Source: DASQPA01 sp963756455 (GTDB lineage Bacteria > Acidobacteriota > Thermoanaerobaculia > Multivoradales > UBA5704). Taken from it: a DNA stretch of 64,000 nucleotides. The stretch is from positions 1,674,001-1,738,000 of the forward strand of contig CAVWNC010000003.1 of NCBI GenBank assembly GCA_963756455.1, in the 5' to 3' direction. Position 1 is the stretch's first letter, and every line of letters starts with the position of its first letter. A model generated the notes under the pieces. That model saw only the letters and a list, made by a program, of their open reading frames with translations, did no database searches and had not been told where the DNA came from. Positions 8,697 to 16,795 of this stretch are shown one piece after another. The position numbers and the translations under genes were made by a program.

Positions 8697-9419
8697 TTAG
8701 AGATCGGCGTCCAGCGGCTCTTCTTCCCGCCAGACCGACTCGCCCCCGGCATAGTGCTCGCGCTTCCAGATGGGGACCTCGGCCTTCAGGCGCTCCAGGG
8801 CGGTACGGTTGGCGTCGTAGGCGGCGGCGCGATGGGGGGAGGAGGTCGCGATGACGACGCTCGCCTCGCCGATCGGGACTTCTCCCAGGCGGTGGACGAT
8901 CGCGGCGCGGAGACCTTCGTGGGTGGCTTCCAGGTCGGCGGCGATGGTCTCCAGGGCGGTGCGGGCCATGGCGCGGTAGGCGCTGTAGGTGAGCTGGGTG
9001 ACCTTCTTTCCGGCGTGCTGGTTGCGCACCGTGCCGAGGAAGACGACGACCGCCCCGCGCCCCGGGCCGGAGATGCTCTCGATCACCCGGTCGACCTCGA
9101 TCGCCCCCTCGACAAGCGCCGTCCGTACCCGCTCCACCCGCTCGGTATTCTCCGAGAGCCCCGGGATCGCCCCCGAGCCCCCGGAGACCGGCGGCAGAAG
9201 GGCGACCTCGACGCCTTCCGCGAGCACCTCGTCGGCGCGAACGAGCCGGCCATCGACCGCCACCGCCAGGCGCGGCCAGAGCGGAGCGAGCAACGGGTGC
9301 TCGCGTTCGAGCCGTTCCCGCAGGTCGGCCACCCGGCTCCCGGCGTCGACGTCGAGATCCAGCTCGGCGGCCCCGAGGGCGTCCGCAGCACTTGCGAAAG
9401 CGACCAGGTGAATCCGCAT
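8697..9419 (-). CDS. MoaD-MoaE fusion, molybdopterin synthase
   Basis: Both subunits of molybdopterin synthase, which inserts sulfur into precursor Z, appear as one 240-residue chain. Residues 1-81 are the ubiquitin-like sulfur carrier MoaD, ending in VSGG (Gly80-Gly81), the doublet that must normally be a free C-terminus for adenylation and thiocarboxylation. Residues from about 95 onwards are MoaE, with ISGPGRGAVVVFLGTVRN, the HRLGEVPIGE segment and the catalytic VPIWKRE (Lys219). Start is the ATG at 9419. The fusion resembles mycobacterial MoaX, which is cleaved after its internal glycine; the same processing is inferred here. A divergent carboxylase gene begins 78 bases away. No other molybdenum-cofactor gene is in the window. 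Confidence 0.93.
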   Translation of the reverse strand: MRIHLVAFASAADALGAAELDLDVDAGSRVADLRERLEREHPLLAPLWPRLAVAVDGRLVRADEVLAEGVEVALLPPVSGGSGAIPGLSENTERVERVRTALVEGAIEVDRVIESISGPGRGAVVVFLGTVRNQHAGKKVTQLTYSAYRAMARTALETIAADLEATHEGLRAAIVHRLGEVPIGEASVVIATSSPHRAAAYDANRTALERLKAEVPIWKREHYAGGESVWREEEPLDADL

Positions 9420-9497
9420 GGCCGGATGGTACCATCCCACCCCGCAAGTCCTGTCCATATAATCCCGTCGGTCGGCTGGAAACAAGCGGAGGAGAGA

Positions 9498-11156
9498 TTG
9501 GCGACCCTGGAGAGCAAGCTCAAGAAGAACGAGGCGTACGAGCGGCGAGCGGCGCACTGGCGGGGCGAGGTGGAGCGGCTGCGCTCCGAGGAGGAGCGCC
9601 TCCGGCTGGGGGGCGGCGCCAAGGCCCAGGACAAGCAGCGGGCGCAGGGCAAGATGACCGCCCGCGAGCGGGTGGCGGCCCTCTGCGACCGGCAAGCGCC
9701 TTTCCTGGAGCTCGGCCTCTGGGTGGCCGAGGGCTTCTACAAGGAGTACGGGGGCGCTCCCGCCGCCGGGGTGGTCGTCGGGATCGGCAAGATCCACGGC
9801 CGCGACGTCGTCGTCGTGGCGAACGACGCCACGGTCAAGGCCGGCGCCTGGTTCCCCCTGACCTGCAAGAAAGTCTTGAGGGCGCAGGAGATCGCCCTCG
9901 AAAACCACCTGCCCATCGTCTATCTGGTAGACTCGGCCGGCGTCTTCCTCCCGCTCCAGGACGAGATCTTCCCCGACCGCGAGCACTTCGGCCGCGCCTT
10001 CTACAACAACGCCCGGCTGTCGGCGGCGGGGGTGTTCCAGATGGCGGCGATCATGGGCTCTTGCGTCGCGGGCGGTGCCTACCTGCCGATCATGAGCGAC
10101 GAGTCGCACATCGTCGAGGGGACCGGCTCGATCTTCCTCGCCGGCTCCCACCTCGTGCAGGCGGCGATCGGCGAGAAGGTCGAAAACGAAGAGCTCGGCG
10201 GGGCGATCGTCCAGTGCGACATCTCGGGGGTGGTCGATCACCGCCACCCGGACGACGCTTCGTGCCTCGCCAAGATCCGCAGCCAATTCGCCCAGCTCGC
10301 CCCCGGCGCCGAGGCGCCCTTCGTGCGCCGGGAGCCGGTCGCCCCCCTCTATCCGCAGGACGAGCTCTACGGGATCGTCCCGGTCGACCGCGGCAAGCCC
10401 TACGACACCTTCGAGATCCTCGCCCGGCTCCTGGACGGCAGCGAATTCGACGAGTACAAGGCGACCTACGGCCAGACCCTCCTCTGCGGCACCGGCTTTC
10501 TCGGCGGCCGGGTGGTGGGGGTGCTCGCCAACCAGCGCTCGATCGTCGCCCGGAAGACCGGCACCAAACCGGGGGACAAGGAGCTGCAGATCGGCGGCGT
10601 CCTCTATTCGGAGTCGGTCGACAAGGGGGCGCGCTTCATCGAGCTCTGCAACCAGAAGAAGATCCCCCTGCTCTTCCTCCAGGACGTCACCGGCTTCATG
10701 GTCGGCAGCCGCGCCGAGCGCGGCGGCATCATCAAGGACGGCGCCAAGATGGTCAACGCGGTCGCCAACTCGACCGTCCCCAAGATGACCCTCTTCGTCG
10801 GCAACTCCTATGGCGCCGGCAATTACGCCATGTGCGGCAAGGCCTACGGCGCCCGCTTCCTCTATGCCTGGCCCTCGGCGGCCATCGCGGTCATGGGCGG
10901 CGACCAAGCGTCCAAAACGCTCCTCTCCATCCAGATCAAGAACCGCGAGGTGCCGGAGGAGGAGAGACAGCAGATCTTGAAAGACATCCAGGCCCGCTAC
11001 GCCGCCTCGATGAACCCCCGCTACGCCGCCGCCCGTCTCTGGGTGGACGCCATCATCGATCCGGCGGAGACCCGCGAGGTGCTCGCCCGCTCGCTCGCGT
11101 CGGCGGCGATGAACCCGGAGGTGCCGGAGTGGAAGACCGGGGTGCTCCAGACGTAG
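9498..11156 (+). CDS. acyl-CoA carboxylase carboxyltransferase (beta) subunit
   Basis: A 552-residue biotin-dependent carboxyltransferase of the 3-methylcrotonyl/propionyl-CoA carboxylase type. The N-terminal carboxyltransferase half shows the KMTARERVAALCD helix, AGVVVGIGKIHGRDVVVVANDATVKAG, and the oxyanion segment GSCVAGGAYLP. The C-terminal half has GGVLYSESVDKGARFIELCN, the FLQDVTGFMVG segment and the VGNSYGAGNYAMCGKAY and GGDQASKTLL stretches. Length and these signatures favour the methylcrotonyl type, which acts in leucine degradation. The biotin-bearing alpha subunit is not in the window. Start is the TTG at 9498, behind GCGGAGGAGA. A perfect TATAAT lies upstream at 9458-9463, but I see no matching -35 box. 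Confidence 0.9.
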   Translation: MATLESKLKKNEAYERRAAHWRGEVERLRSEEERLRLGGGAKAQDKQRAQGKMTARERVAALCDRQAPFLELGLWVAEGFYKEYGGAPAAGVVVGIGKIHGRDVVVVANDATVKAGAWFPLTCKKVLRAQEIALENHLPIVYLVDSAGVFLPLQDEIFPDREHFGRAFYNNARLSAAGVFQMAAIMGSCVAGGAYLPIMSDESHIVEGTGSIFLAGSHLVQAAIGEKVENEELGGAIVQCDISGVVDHRHPDDASCLAKIRSQFAQLAPGAEAPFVRREPVAPLYPQDELYGIVPVDRGKPYDTFEILARLLDGSEFDEYKATYGQTLLCGTGFLGGRVVGVLANQRSIVARKTGTKPGDKELQIGGVLYSESVDKGARFIELCNQKKIPLLFLQDVTGFMVGSRAERGGIIKDGAKMVNAVANSTVPKMTLFVGNSYGAGNYAMCGKAYGARFLYAWPSAAIAVMGGDQASKTLLSIQIKNREVPEEERQQILKDIQARYAASMNPRYAAARLWVDAIIDPAETREVLARSLASAAMNPEVPEWKTGVLQT

Positions 11157-11168
11157 GGTCAAGTCCTC

Positions 11169-11462
11169 GCTTCAGCGTCTTGCCCTACCGGTAGGGCATC
11201 AACTTGTAACGCTTCAGCGTCTCGCCCTACCGGCAGGGCGTCAACTTGTAACGCTTCAGCGTCTCGCCCTACCGGTAGGGCGTCAACTTGCAACGCTTCA
11301 GCGTCTCGCCTTACCGGTAGGGCGTCAACTTGTAACGCTTCAGCGTCTCGCCTTACCGGTAGGGCGTCAACTTGCAACGCTTCAGCGTCTCGCTCTACCG
11401 GTAGGGCGTCAACTTGCAACGCCTCAGCGTCTCGCCCTACCGGTAGGGCGTCAGCTTGCAAC
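11169..11462 (+). repeat. seven 42-bp tandem repeats, each with a hairpin palindrome
   Basis: Seven exact-length 42-base units begin at 11169, 11211, 11253, 11295, 11337, 11379 and 11421, starting 12 bases after the carboxylase stop codon. Each contains the palindrome CGCCCTACCGGTAGGGCG or a variant. Unit 1 has a paired change at both ends of the arm (T...A for C...G), units 4-6 have changes that keep pairing as G-U on the plus strand, and only unit 2 introduces a mismatch. The conservation therefore looks like RNA hairpins in the plus-strand transcript. The minus strand is also open through the array (14-residue repeats), but the same changes alter amino acids there, so I do not call a gene. 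The remainder to 11717 holds no gene I can support. Confidence 0.9.
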
Positions 11463-11666
11463 GCCAGGCCTCTCTTCAACCCCCCTACTGCATCGTCGCG
11501 TTTGTCACCGTCGTCGTAGGTATTCACGTCGCGGAGAGTCGCCGAGTGGACGCGGTCGTCGTCCGAGGAGTGGGCCTGCCGGATGTAGTGAGCTGGTGGG
11601 GAAAGACGTCATAGCGACAGAAGCGTGGGCCGAAAGGTGTCGGTGAGGTAGGTTTTCAGGAGTGCC

Positions 11667-11696
11667 TTGCCGAATCGCTCTCCGTCCCTGTACAGT
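11667..11696 (+). promoter_or_regulatory. possible hicBA promoter
   Basis: TTGCCG at 11667-11672 and TACAGT at 11691-11696 are separated by 18 bases and sit about 20 bases before the hicB start codon. Each box matches the sigma-70 consensus in four of six positions. In such a GC-rich background this is suggestive only. Confidence 0.3.
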
Positions 11697-11717
11697 CGAC
11701 ATAGAGGTAGAGGCATC

Positions 11718-11933
11718 ATGAAAAAAGACTTCAACGTCATCATCGAGCGGGACAGCGAAGGCTATTACGTTGGCTCCGTCCCTGGCCTACGCGGGTGTCA
11801 TACCCAGGCGAGGTCTCTTGACGACTTGGTCGAGCGAATGAAAGAGGTGATCGAGCTCTGCCTGGAAGTCGAGGGCGAGGGAGCGGAGGAGCTCGATTTC
11901 GTCGGTGTTCAGAAGGTGACGGTCGCCGGGTGA
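11718..11933 (+). CDS. hicB: HicB family antitoxin
   Basis: A 71-residue HicB-type antitoxin with the partial RNase-H-like fold: MKKDFNVIIERDSEGYYVG, then VPGLRGCHTQARSLDDLVERMKEVIELCLE. It neutralises the HicA mRNA interferase encoded next. The ATG at 11718 follows a GAGGTAGAGG ribosome-binding site. The stop codon overlaps the GTG start of hicA by four bases (GTGA), implying translational coupling. The order antitoxin-then-toxin is the less common one for hic loci but well known. No separate DNA-binding domain is visible at this short length. Confidence 0.92.
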   Translation: MKKDFNVIIERDSEGYYVGSVPGLRGCHTQARSLDDLVERMKEVIELCLEVEGEGAEELDFVGVQKVTVAG

Positions 11934-12154
11934 CGAAGCTGCCGGCACTCCGTGGGAGAGAAGTGGTAACAGCTCTCGGAAAGGCCGGCTTCGAAGTCGT
12001 TCGGATCAAGGGCAGTCACCACTATCTCCGCCATTCCGACGGCCGCGCTACCGTCGTTCCCGTTCACGCGGGTGAGACTCTCGGCCCTGGGCTCCTTGGC
12101 CAAATCCTTCGGGATTGCGATCTTTCCCGAGACGAGCTCCGGCTTTTCCTCTGA
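11930..12154 (+). CDS. hicA: HicA family toxin (mRNA interferase)
   Basis: A 74-residue double-stranded-RNA-binding-fold toxin that cleaves mRNA independently of its own codon reading. The family's GSHHYLRH motif at residues 29-36 provides the catalytic His. The preceding LRGREVVTALGKAGFEVVRIK and the following VPVHAGETLGPGLLGQIL are the expected strands and helix. Start is the GTG at 11930, overlapping the hicB stop by four bases. The next gene begins 46 bases downstream. Base composition is slightly less GC-rich than neighbours, compatible with acquisition by transfer. Confidence 0.93.
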   Translation: MTKLPALRGREVVTALGKAGFEVVRIKGSHHYLRHSDGRATVVPVHAGETLGPGLLGQILRDCDLSRDELRLFL

Positions 12155-12200
12155 GCTCCGGCGTGACTTCTCCCCCGGGAGCCGCTTATCCTTGGCTCCC

Positions 12201-15152
12201 ATGTTGTCGACGTCGCGCTGCCTTGCCCTGTTCCTTACCCTCCTCGCCCTCCCGCGCCTGGCCGTCGCCGCCCTCCCCTGCGCTCCCTGCGCCGGGGTTC
12301 GGCTGGCGTCTCCCGAGGGCGTCGTTGATGCCCTGAAGGCCCAATATCAGCTGAAGCCCGGAAGCCCCCTCTTCGTCGCCTGGGACGCTCCGCTCACACC
12401 ACCGATCGCCGCCGCTCCTCTGACGCCCGATCCCACCGCGGTCTTCGCGGCCGGCGGGACCCCGTGGATCTCCCTCGTCTTCACCGCTCCCTCGCCGCTC
12501 GCCAAGGACTCAGGCCACCTCGCCCGGCTCCAGGACGAGCTCACGGCGACGGCGCGGATCGCCGGGGCGGCTCCCGCGGGGAGCTGGTTTCAGGTGGTTT
12601 GGCGGCCCGAGGGCCAGGAGGGGACGGCGCAGGATCTCTCCGAGTACGCCTTTCTCTTGAAGCGCGCCGCCGTGGCGGTGACCGGCGCTCGGCCGGACGG
12701 CAAGGTGGCGACCGAGCCGCTCCCCGCCGATGCCGCCGCGATCACCGGCTTCTACGCCCAGGAGGTCGCCGCCTACCTGGAGGCTCTCGTCCTCCGTCCG
12801 GGGGCTCCCGCCGAGGTCACGGCGGCGATCGCCGCCGCGACGCAGGCCGATCCCGGCCGGCCGGTGGTGCTCGACGGTGTCCCGCTCCCTGTCGATCCGC
12901 GGCAGGCGCTCGCCGAGGCGGCGCGCTGGACCGTGCGCGGGGTGGGGCTCACCCTCTTCAGCGCCAGCTCCGTGGATACGGCGGCCCTCGTCCCCTTCGC
13001 TCTCCTCGCTCGGGAGTTCTCCGGCGACCTCTCCTACGACCCCACGACCGTCCCCACTGGAGCCGCGGAGTCCTGGGTCTTCGTCCGCGGCAAGGATCTC
13101 GGGTTGCGGGTGATCGCCGTTCCGCCGGCTACTGCGGCGGGTACGGCGACGCTCGAACTGCGTTTCGCCGATCCCTCGCTCCGCCGGCCGGTGCGTTTTC
13201 CGGTGGCGCCGGGGAAGGTCGCTCCGCCCAGCGGTCAGGTGACGGCGTCGGGGCTTAGGGTCAGCCTCGCCGATCCCGGGCCGGTCGCCGTCCTCGGGCT
13301 CGACCGCCAAACCGCCGAGGAGCGCCAGGGGGTGACCGAGAAGGTGACCGTCTCCGGCACTCGCGAGATCCCGGTCGAGGAGATCCTCCGCCGCCTGCAG
13401 GCCTTCGAGGATGCCCAGAACCGCCGGCTCGACCACTACCAGGCGATCAACACGACCCACCTGCGCTTCCAGCTCTCCGGTGTCGGCCAGAGCTTCGACG
13501 CCACTTTAGAAGGTCCGTTCTTCTTCCGGCGTGGGGCGGGGACCGACTGGGCGTGGGAGAACCTGTTTTTGAACGGCGTCCGCTGGCGGGGCAAGTCGAT
13601 CCCCGAGATCCCCTTGGTCCAACCGGAGAAGGCGGCCGCCCTGCCGCTCGAGATCCACTTCACCCGCGAGTACCGCTACCTTCTGCGCGGCAGCGACAGG
13701 ATCGGCGACCGCGACGCCTGGGTGATCGACTTCACCCCCGAGGGCAAGGCGGGCGAGAACGACAAGCTCTACCGGGGCTCGGTCTGGGTCGACAAGAAGC
13801 TCTACGCCCGGCTCCGCACCAAGGCCGTCCAGGTCGGCCTGACCGGCGAGGTGATCTCGAACGAGGAGACCCAGAGCTACCGGCCGATCGACGCCCAAGG
13901 CAAAACCGCCCCGTGGTCGGCCGAGAGCTTCATCCTGCCGCTCGACATCGTCGCCGAGCAGATCCTCTCGGTGGTCAACGACACGACCGTCGTCGAGCGC
14001 GCCACCGTGCTCTCCTCGGTGCGGATCAACGGCGAGGACTTCGAGGCGGCGCGCCAGAAGGTCGAGGCGTCGAAAGTCACCATGGTGCGCGACACCGACC
14101 ACGGCCTGCGCTACCTGGTCAAGGATGGCGACAAGGACGAACGTGTCGTCAAGGAGGGGTTTTCCAAGAGCAAGCTCTTCGCCGTCGGCGGGGTGTTCTA
14201 CGACAGCTCGCTCTCCTACCCTCTGCCGCTCGCCGGCCTCAACTACTTCTCCCTGGATTTCAAAGGGACGGGCGAGCAGGTCAATGTCTTCTTCGCCGGG
14301 GCGCTCCTGACCGCCAACGTCGCCCAGCCGCGGCTCTTCGGCAGCCGCTTCGACGCCGGCGCCTCCGCTTTCGTCCTCGCCATCCCGACGACCGACAACC
14401 TGTTCCGGAACGGCAAGGAGATCAGCCGCGAGGAGATCCAGTCGGTGCCGGCGACCTTCAATCTGAAGCTCGGCCACCCGATCGGCGACTTCATCAAGAT
14501 CTCCGCCGACTACGGCCTCTTCTACTCGCACTACAAGCGCGACAGCAACACCGACCCGACTTTCGTCCTGCCGACGGACAACCTCCTCCAGTCGTTCGAC
14601 CTGGGCGCCCAGTACGCCCGCTCGGGCTACAAGCTGAACCTGGACGGGAGCTACAACCGGCGCTCCAAGTGGGATTTCTGGGGCCTCCCGGGCAACACCG
14701 AGTTCGACCCGCGGGACCAGAGCTTCGAGCGCTGGCAGGCGAGCCTGCAGAAGAGCTGGTACCTCTCCGCCTTCCAGCGGATCGGCGCCGAGGTCGACTA
14801 CGACACCGGCTCGCGCCTCGACCGCTTCAGCAAGTACCAGTTCGGCTTCTTCGGCGATACCCGGGTGCACGGCTACCAGAGCGACAGCGTGCGCGCCGAG
14901 ACCGCCGCCCTCGCCCACCTGACCTATGGTTTCGAGATCAACCAGGCCCTCCGCCTGGACGGGGTCTTCGACTTCGCGCTCGCGACCGACAAGCTGAACG
15001 GGCTCGACCACGAGAAGCTCGGCGGCTTCGGGATCGTGGGGAGCTTCATGGGCCCCTGGGAGACCCTGGTCAACATCGACGTCGGCGTCCCCGTCATCGG
15101 GCCGGCGCACGGCTTCGTCAGCTACGTGGCGTTCCTCAAGCTGTTCAAGTAG
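12201..15152 (+). CDS. large exported protein of unknown function, probable outer-membrane barrel C-terminus
   Basis: A 983-residue protein with a signal peptide (about residues 1-24, cleavage after AVAA). Residues 25-390 form a domain I do not recognise, beginning with CAPCAGVRLASPEGVVDALK, rich in Ala/Leu/Pro with few charges. Residues about 394-640 resemble the LolA/outer-membrane lipoprotein-sorting fold in style (RYLLRGSDRIGDRDAWVIDF, GSVWVDKKLYARLRTKAVQ). From about 650 to the end, alternating aromatic/polar segments such as FNLKLGHPIGDFIKISADYG and GYKLNLDGSYNRRS, ending in YVAFLKLFK, suggest a C-terminal beta-barrel. It probably resides in the outer membrane. Start is the ATG at 12201; a longer upstream frame would run antisense-like through hicA and is rejected. 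Substrate and role unknown. Confidence 0.8.
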   Translation: MLSTSRCLALFLTLLALPRLAVAALPCAPCAGVRLASPEGVVDALKAQYQLKPGSPLFVAWDAPLTPPIAAAPLTPDPTAVFAAGGTPWISLVFTAPSPLAKDSGHLARLQDELTATARIAGAAPAGSWFQVVWRPEGQEGTAQDLSEYAFLLKRAAVAVTGARPDGKVATEPLPADAAAITGFYAQEVAAYLEALVLRPGAPAEVTAAIAAATQADPGRPVVLDGVPLPVDPRQALAEAARWTVRGVGLTLFSASSVDTAALVPFALLAREFSGDLSYDPTTVPTGAAESWVFVRGKDLGLRVIAVPPATAAGTATLELRFADPSLRRPVRFPVAPGKVAPPSGQVTASGLRVSLADPGPVAVLGLDRQTAEERQGVTEKVTVSGTREIPVEEILRRLQAFEDAQNRRLDHYQAINTTHLRFQLSGVGQSFDATLEGPFFFRRGAGTDWAWENLFLNGVRWRGKSIPEIPLVQPEKAAALPLEIHFTREYRYLLRGSDRIGDRDAWVIDFTPEGKAGENDKLYRGSVWVDKKLYARLRTKAVQVGLTGEVISNEETQSYRPIDAQGKTAPWSAESFILPLDIVAEQILSVVNDTTVVERATVLSSVRINGEDFEAARQKVEASKVTMVRDTDHGLRYLVKDGDKDERVVKEGFSKSKLFAVGGVFYDSSLSYPLPLAGLNYFSLDFKGTGEQVNVFFAGALLTANVAQPRLFGSRFDAGASAFVLAIPTTDNLFRNGKEISREEIQSVPATFNLKLGHPIGDFIKISADYGLFYSHYKRDSNTDPTFVLPTDNLLQSFDLGAQYARSGYKLNLDGSYNRRSKWDFWGLPGNTEFDPRDQSFERWQASLQKSWYLSAFQRIGAEVDYDTGSRLDRFSKYQFGFFGDTRVHGYQSDSVRAETAALAHLTYGFEINQALRLDGVFDFALATDKLNGLDHEKLGGFGIVGSFMGPWETLVNIDVGVPVIGPAHGFVSYVAFLKLFK

Positions 15153-15262
15153 GGCAGGGGCGACAAGCTCGATCGCTCCCGCCTTCCTCGCCCCTTCGCT
15201 CGCGCTCAATTACCGCCTTTTCATGCCCCTCGGGAGCTTTCTCCATGAATTCTGGGGTCGAT

Positions 15263-15303
15263 GGTGGAAATAAATGGACAAAAGTGGCCTCGACTGCTAG
15301 GAT
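15263..15303 (+). promoter_or_regulatory. candidate dcw-cluster promoter with MraZ boxes
   Basis: Three TGG cores occur at 15265, 15275 and 15285, exactly 10 bases apart (TGGAA, TGGAC, TGGCC), matching the spacing of the TGGGN direct repeats that MraZ binds in other bacteria. The second core is part of a -35-like TGGACA at 15275-15280, followed after 17 bases by a -10-like TAGGAT at 15298-15303. The overlap of repeats with the -35 box fits autorepression by MraZ. It lies 33 bases before the mraZ start codon. Binding is inferred. Confidence 0.55.
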
Positions 15304-15336
15304 TTTCCCCCAGACTGGCTGGTATCGGTGGGTTCC

Positions 15337-15777
15337 ATGTTCCGCGGAAGCGCTCCTACAAAGATCGACGACAAAGGGCGGCTCAAGGTGCCGACGGACT
15401 TCCGCCGGTTCATTGAGGACCGCTATGGGGCGGACCTGTTCGTCACCTCTGTCCTCGGCGACTCGGCGCTCGTCTATCCCCTCCCCGTCTGGGAGGAGAT
15501 CGAGGCGCGCCTCCAGGCCATGCCGTCGACGGACCGGACGAAGGGGCGCTACCTGGAGCGGGTGAGCTACTACGGTCAGCAGGTCAGCCTGGATGGGCAG
15601 GGCCGCATTCTCATTCCGCAGATCCTGCGGGAGAGCGCGGGGATGAATGGCGACGTGGTGGTCTCGGCACGGCTCGACCACCTGGTGGTCTGGAACCATG
15701 ACCGCTTCGTCGCCCGCCTGGAAGAGCAGCCGTTCACCGAGGACGATTTCCGTGCTCTCGCCGAGCGCGGGATCTAG
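15337..15777 (+). CDS. mraZ: transcriptional regulator MraZ
   Basis: A 146-residue MraZ/AbrB-fold regulator, the usual first gene of the division and cell-wall cluster and a repressor of it. The two swapped-hairpin halves are visible: MFRGSAPTKIDDKGRLKVP at the N-terminus and YYGQQVSLDGQGRILIPQIL in the second half. Both carry the DxxGRhxxP signature. The ATG at 15337 gives the standard MFRG start; an in-frame GTG nine bases upstream is less likely. rsmH follows closely. The candidate binding boxes lie just upstream. Confidence 0.96.
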   Translation: MFRGSAPTKIDDKGRLKVPTDFRRFIEDRYGADLFVTSVLGDSALVYPLPVWEEIEARLQAMPSTDRTKGRYLERVSYYGQQVSLDGQGRILIPQILRESAGMNGDVVVSARLDHLVVWNHDRFVARLEEQPFTEDDFRALAERGI

Positions 15778-15813
15778 CGGGCAGCGTTGGCCCGCACTGG
15801 GGAAAGAGCGCCC

Positions 15814-16788
15814 TTGCATGGGGAGCACCTGCCCGTTCTGCTCGCGGAGACCCTGGAGCTCCTCGCTCCCGAACGTGGGGGTCTCTTCGTCGACGCGACG
15901 GTCGGCCTGGGCGGCCACGCCGCGGCGCTCCTCGAACGCTCGGAGGGCGTCCGGCTGGTGGGCGTCGATCGCGATCCGCAGGCCCTCCTGCGAGCGGCGG
16001 ATCGCCTTGAAGAGTTTGCGCCAAGGGCCCGCCTCGTCGAGGGAAATTTCCATCAGTTGGAGACGCTCCTGGGCGGCCTCGATTTTGGCGGCAGAGCCCT
16101 CGGGCCGGGGAGCCTCTCCGGAGTGCTCGCGGACCTGGGCGTGTCCTCGCTGCAGCTGGACGTCGCGGAGCGCGGCTTCAGCTTCAGGCGGGATGGACCG
16201 CTCGACATGCGGATGGGACCGGGCGGACGGACCGCCGCGGACGTCGTGAACGGCAGCTCGGAGGGCGAATTGGAACAGATCTTCAGAGACTACGGCGAGG
16301 AGTGGCAGGCACGGCGGATCGCCCGGGCCATCGGACGGGCGCGGAGCGAAGAGCCGATCGTGACGACCGGCCGCCTCAAGGACGTCATCGCCCGCGCCAA
16401 GGCCGGCGGGCGAGGTGCGCGCGGCGATCGCGGCGATCGTGACCGCGAAGGCCGGGTCGATCCTGCGACGCGGGTCTTCCAGGCGCTCCGCATCGAGGTC
16501 AACGAGGAGCTCTCGGGGCTCGAAGGGTTCATCGAGCAGACCGTGCGCCTCTTAGACCAGGGCGGTCGGCTCGTCATCATCTCGTACCACAGCCTGGAGG
16601 ACCGGATCGTCAAGAACTCGCTCCGCGACCTGGCGCGCGGGCAGGTCGACCTGGTGACCGGCCGGCCGCGCTCGGAGAGCCAGCTGATCGAGGTGCTGAC
16701 CAAAAAGCCCGTCCGGCCGAGCGAGGAGGAGGTCCGCTACAACCCGCGCTCGCGTTCGGCGCGCCTCCGCGCCGCCCGCCGGCTGTGA
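15814..16788 (+). CDS. rsmH: 16S rRNA (cytosine-1402-N4)-methyltransferase RsmH
   Basis: Methylates N4 of C1402 in 16S rRNA using S-adenosylmethionine. The product has HLPVLLAETLELL at its start, the SAM-binding DATVGLGGHAAALLE, the LADLGVSSLQLD segment, and the conserved LDMRMGP, FQALRIEVN and LVIISYHSLEDRIVK motifs. Two TTG codons can start it, 15787 and 15814. I prefer 15814 because GGGGAAAGAG sits at good spacing before it and the product then begins like other RsmH proteins. An unusual insert of about a dozen residues (GGRGARGDRGDRDREGR) sits between the DVIARAK helix and VDPATRVFQALR. Second gene of the dcw cluster. Confidence 0.94.
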   Translation: MHGEHLPVLLAETLELLAPERGGLFVDATVGLGGHAAALLERSEGVRLVGVDRDPQALLRAADRLEEFAPRARLVEGNFHQLETLLGGLDFGGRALGPGSLSGVLADLGVSSLQLDVAERGFSFRRDGPLDMRMGPGGRTAADVVNGSSEGELEQIFRDYGEEWQARRIARAIGRARSEEPIVTTGRLKDVIARAKAGGRGARGDRGDRDREGRVDPATRVFQALRIEVNEELSGLEGFIEQTVRLLDQGGRLVIISYHSLEDRIVKNSLRDLARGQVDLVTGRPRSESQLIEVLTKKPVRPSEEEVRYNPRSRSARLRAARRL

Positions 16789-16795
16789 GATCGTG

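Noticed and set aside
7620..9497. N-terminal extension of the carboxylase gene back to 7620
   Set aside because: The upstream part is antisense to the Rpn and MoaD-MoaE genes and carries no carboxylase motif; the TTG at 9498 has a good ribosome-binding site.
8697..11162. One 821-residue minus-strand protein covering the carboxylase region
   Set aside because: Only the last 240 residues (MoaD-MoaE) have family character; the rest is antisense to the intact carboxylase gene.
11169..11462. CRISPR array
   Set aside because: Units are 42 bases with no variable spacers, the whole unit is conserved, and there are no cas genes nearby.
11159..11527. Minus-strand frame of 14-residue repeats through the 42-bp array
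   Set aside because: Differences between units change amino acids while keeping plus-strand base pairing, and the frame has no family or ribosome-binding site.
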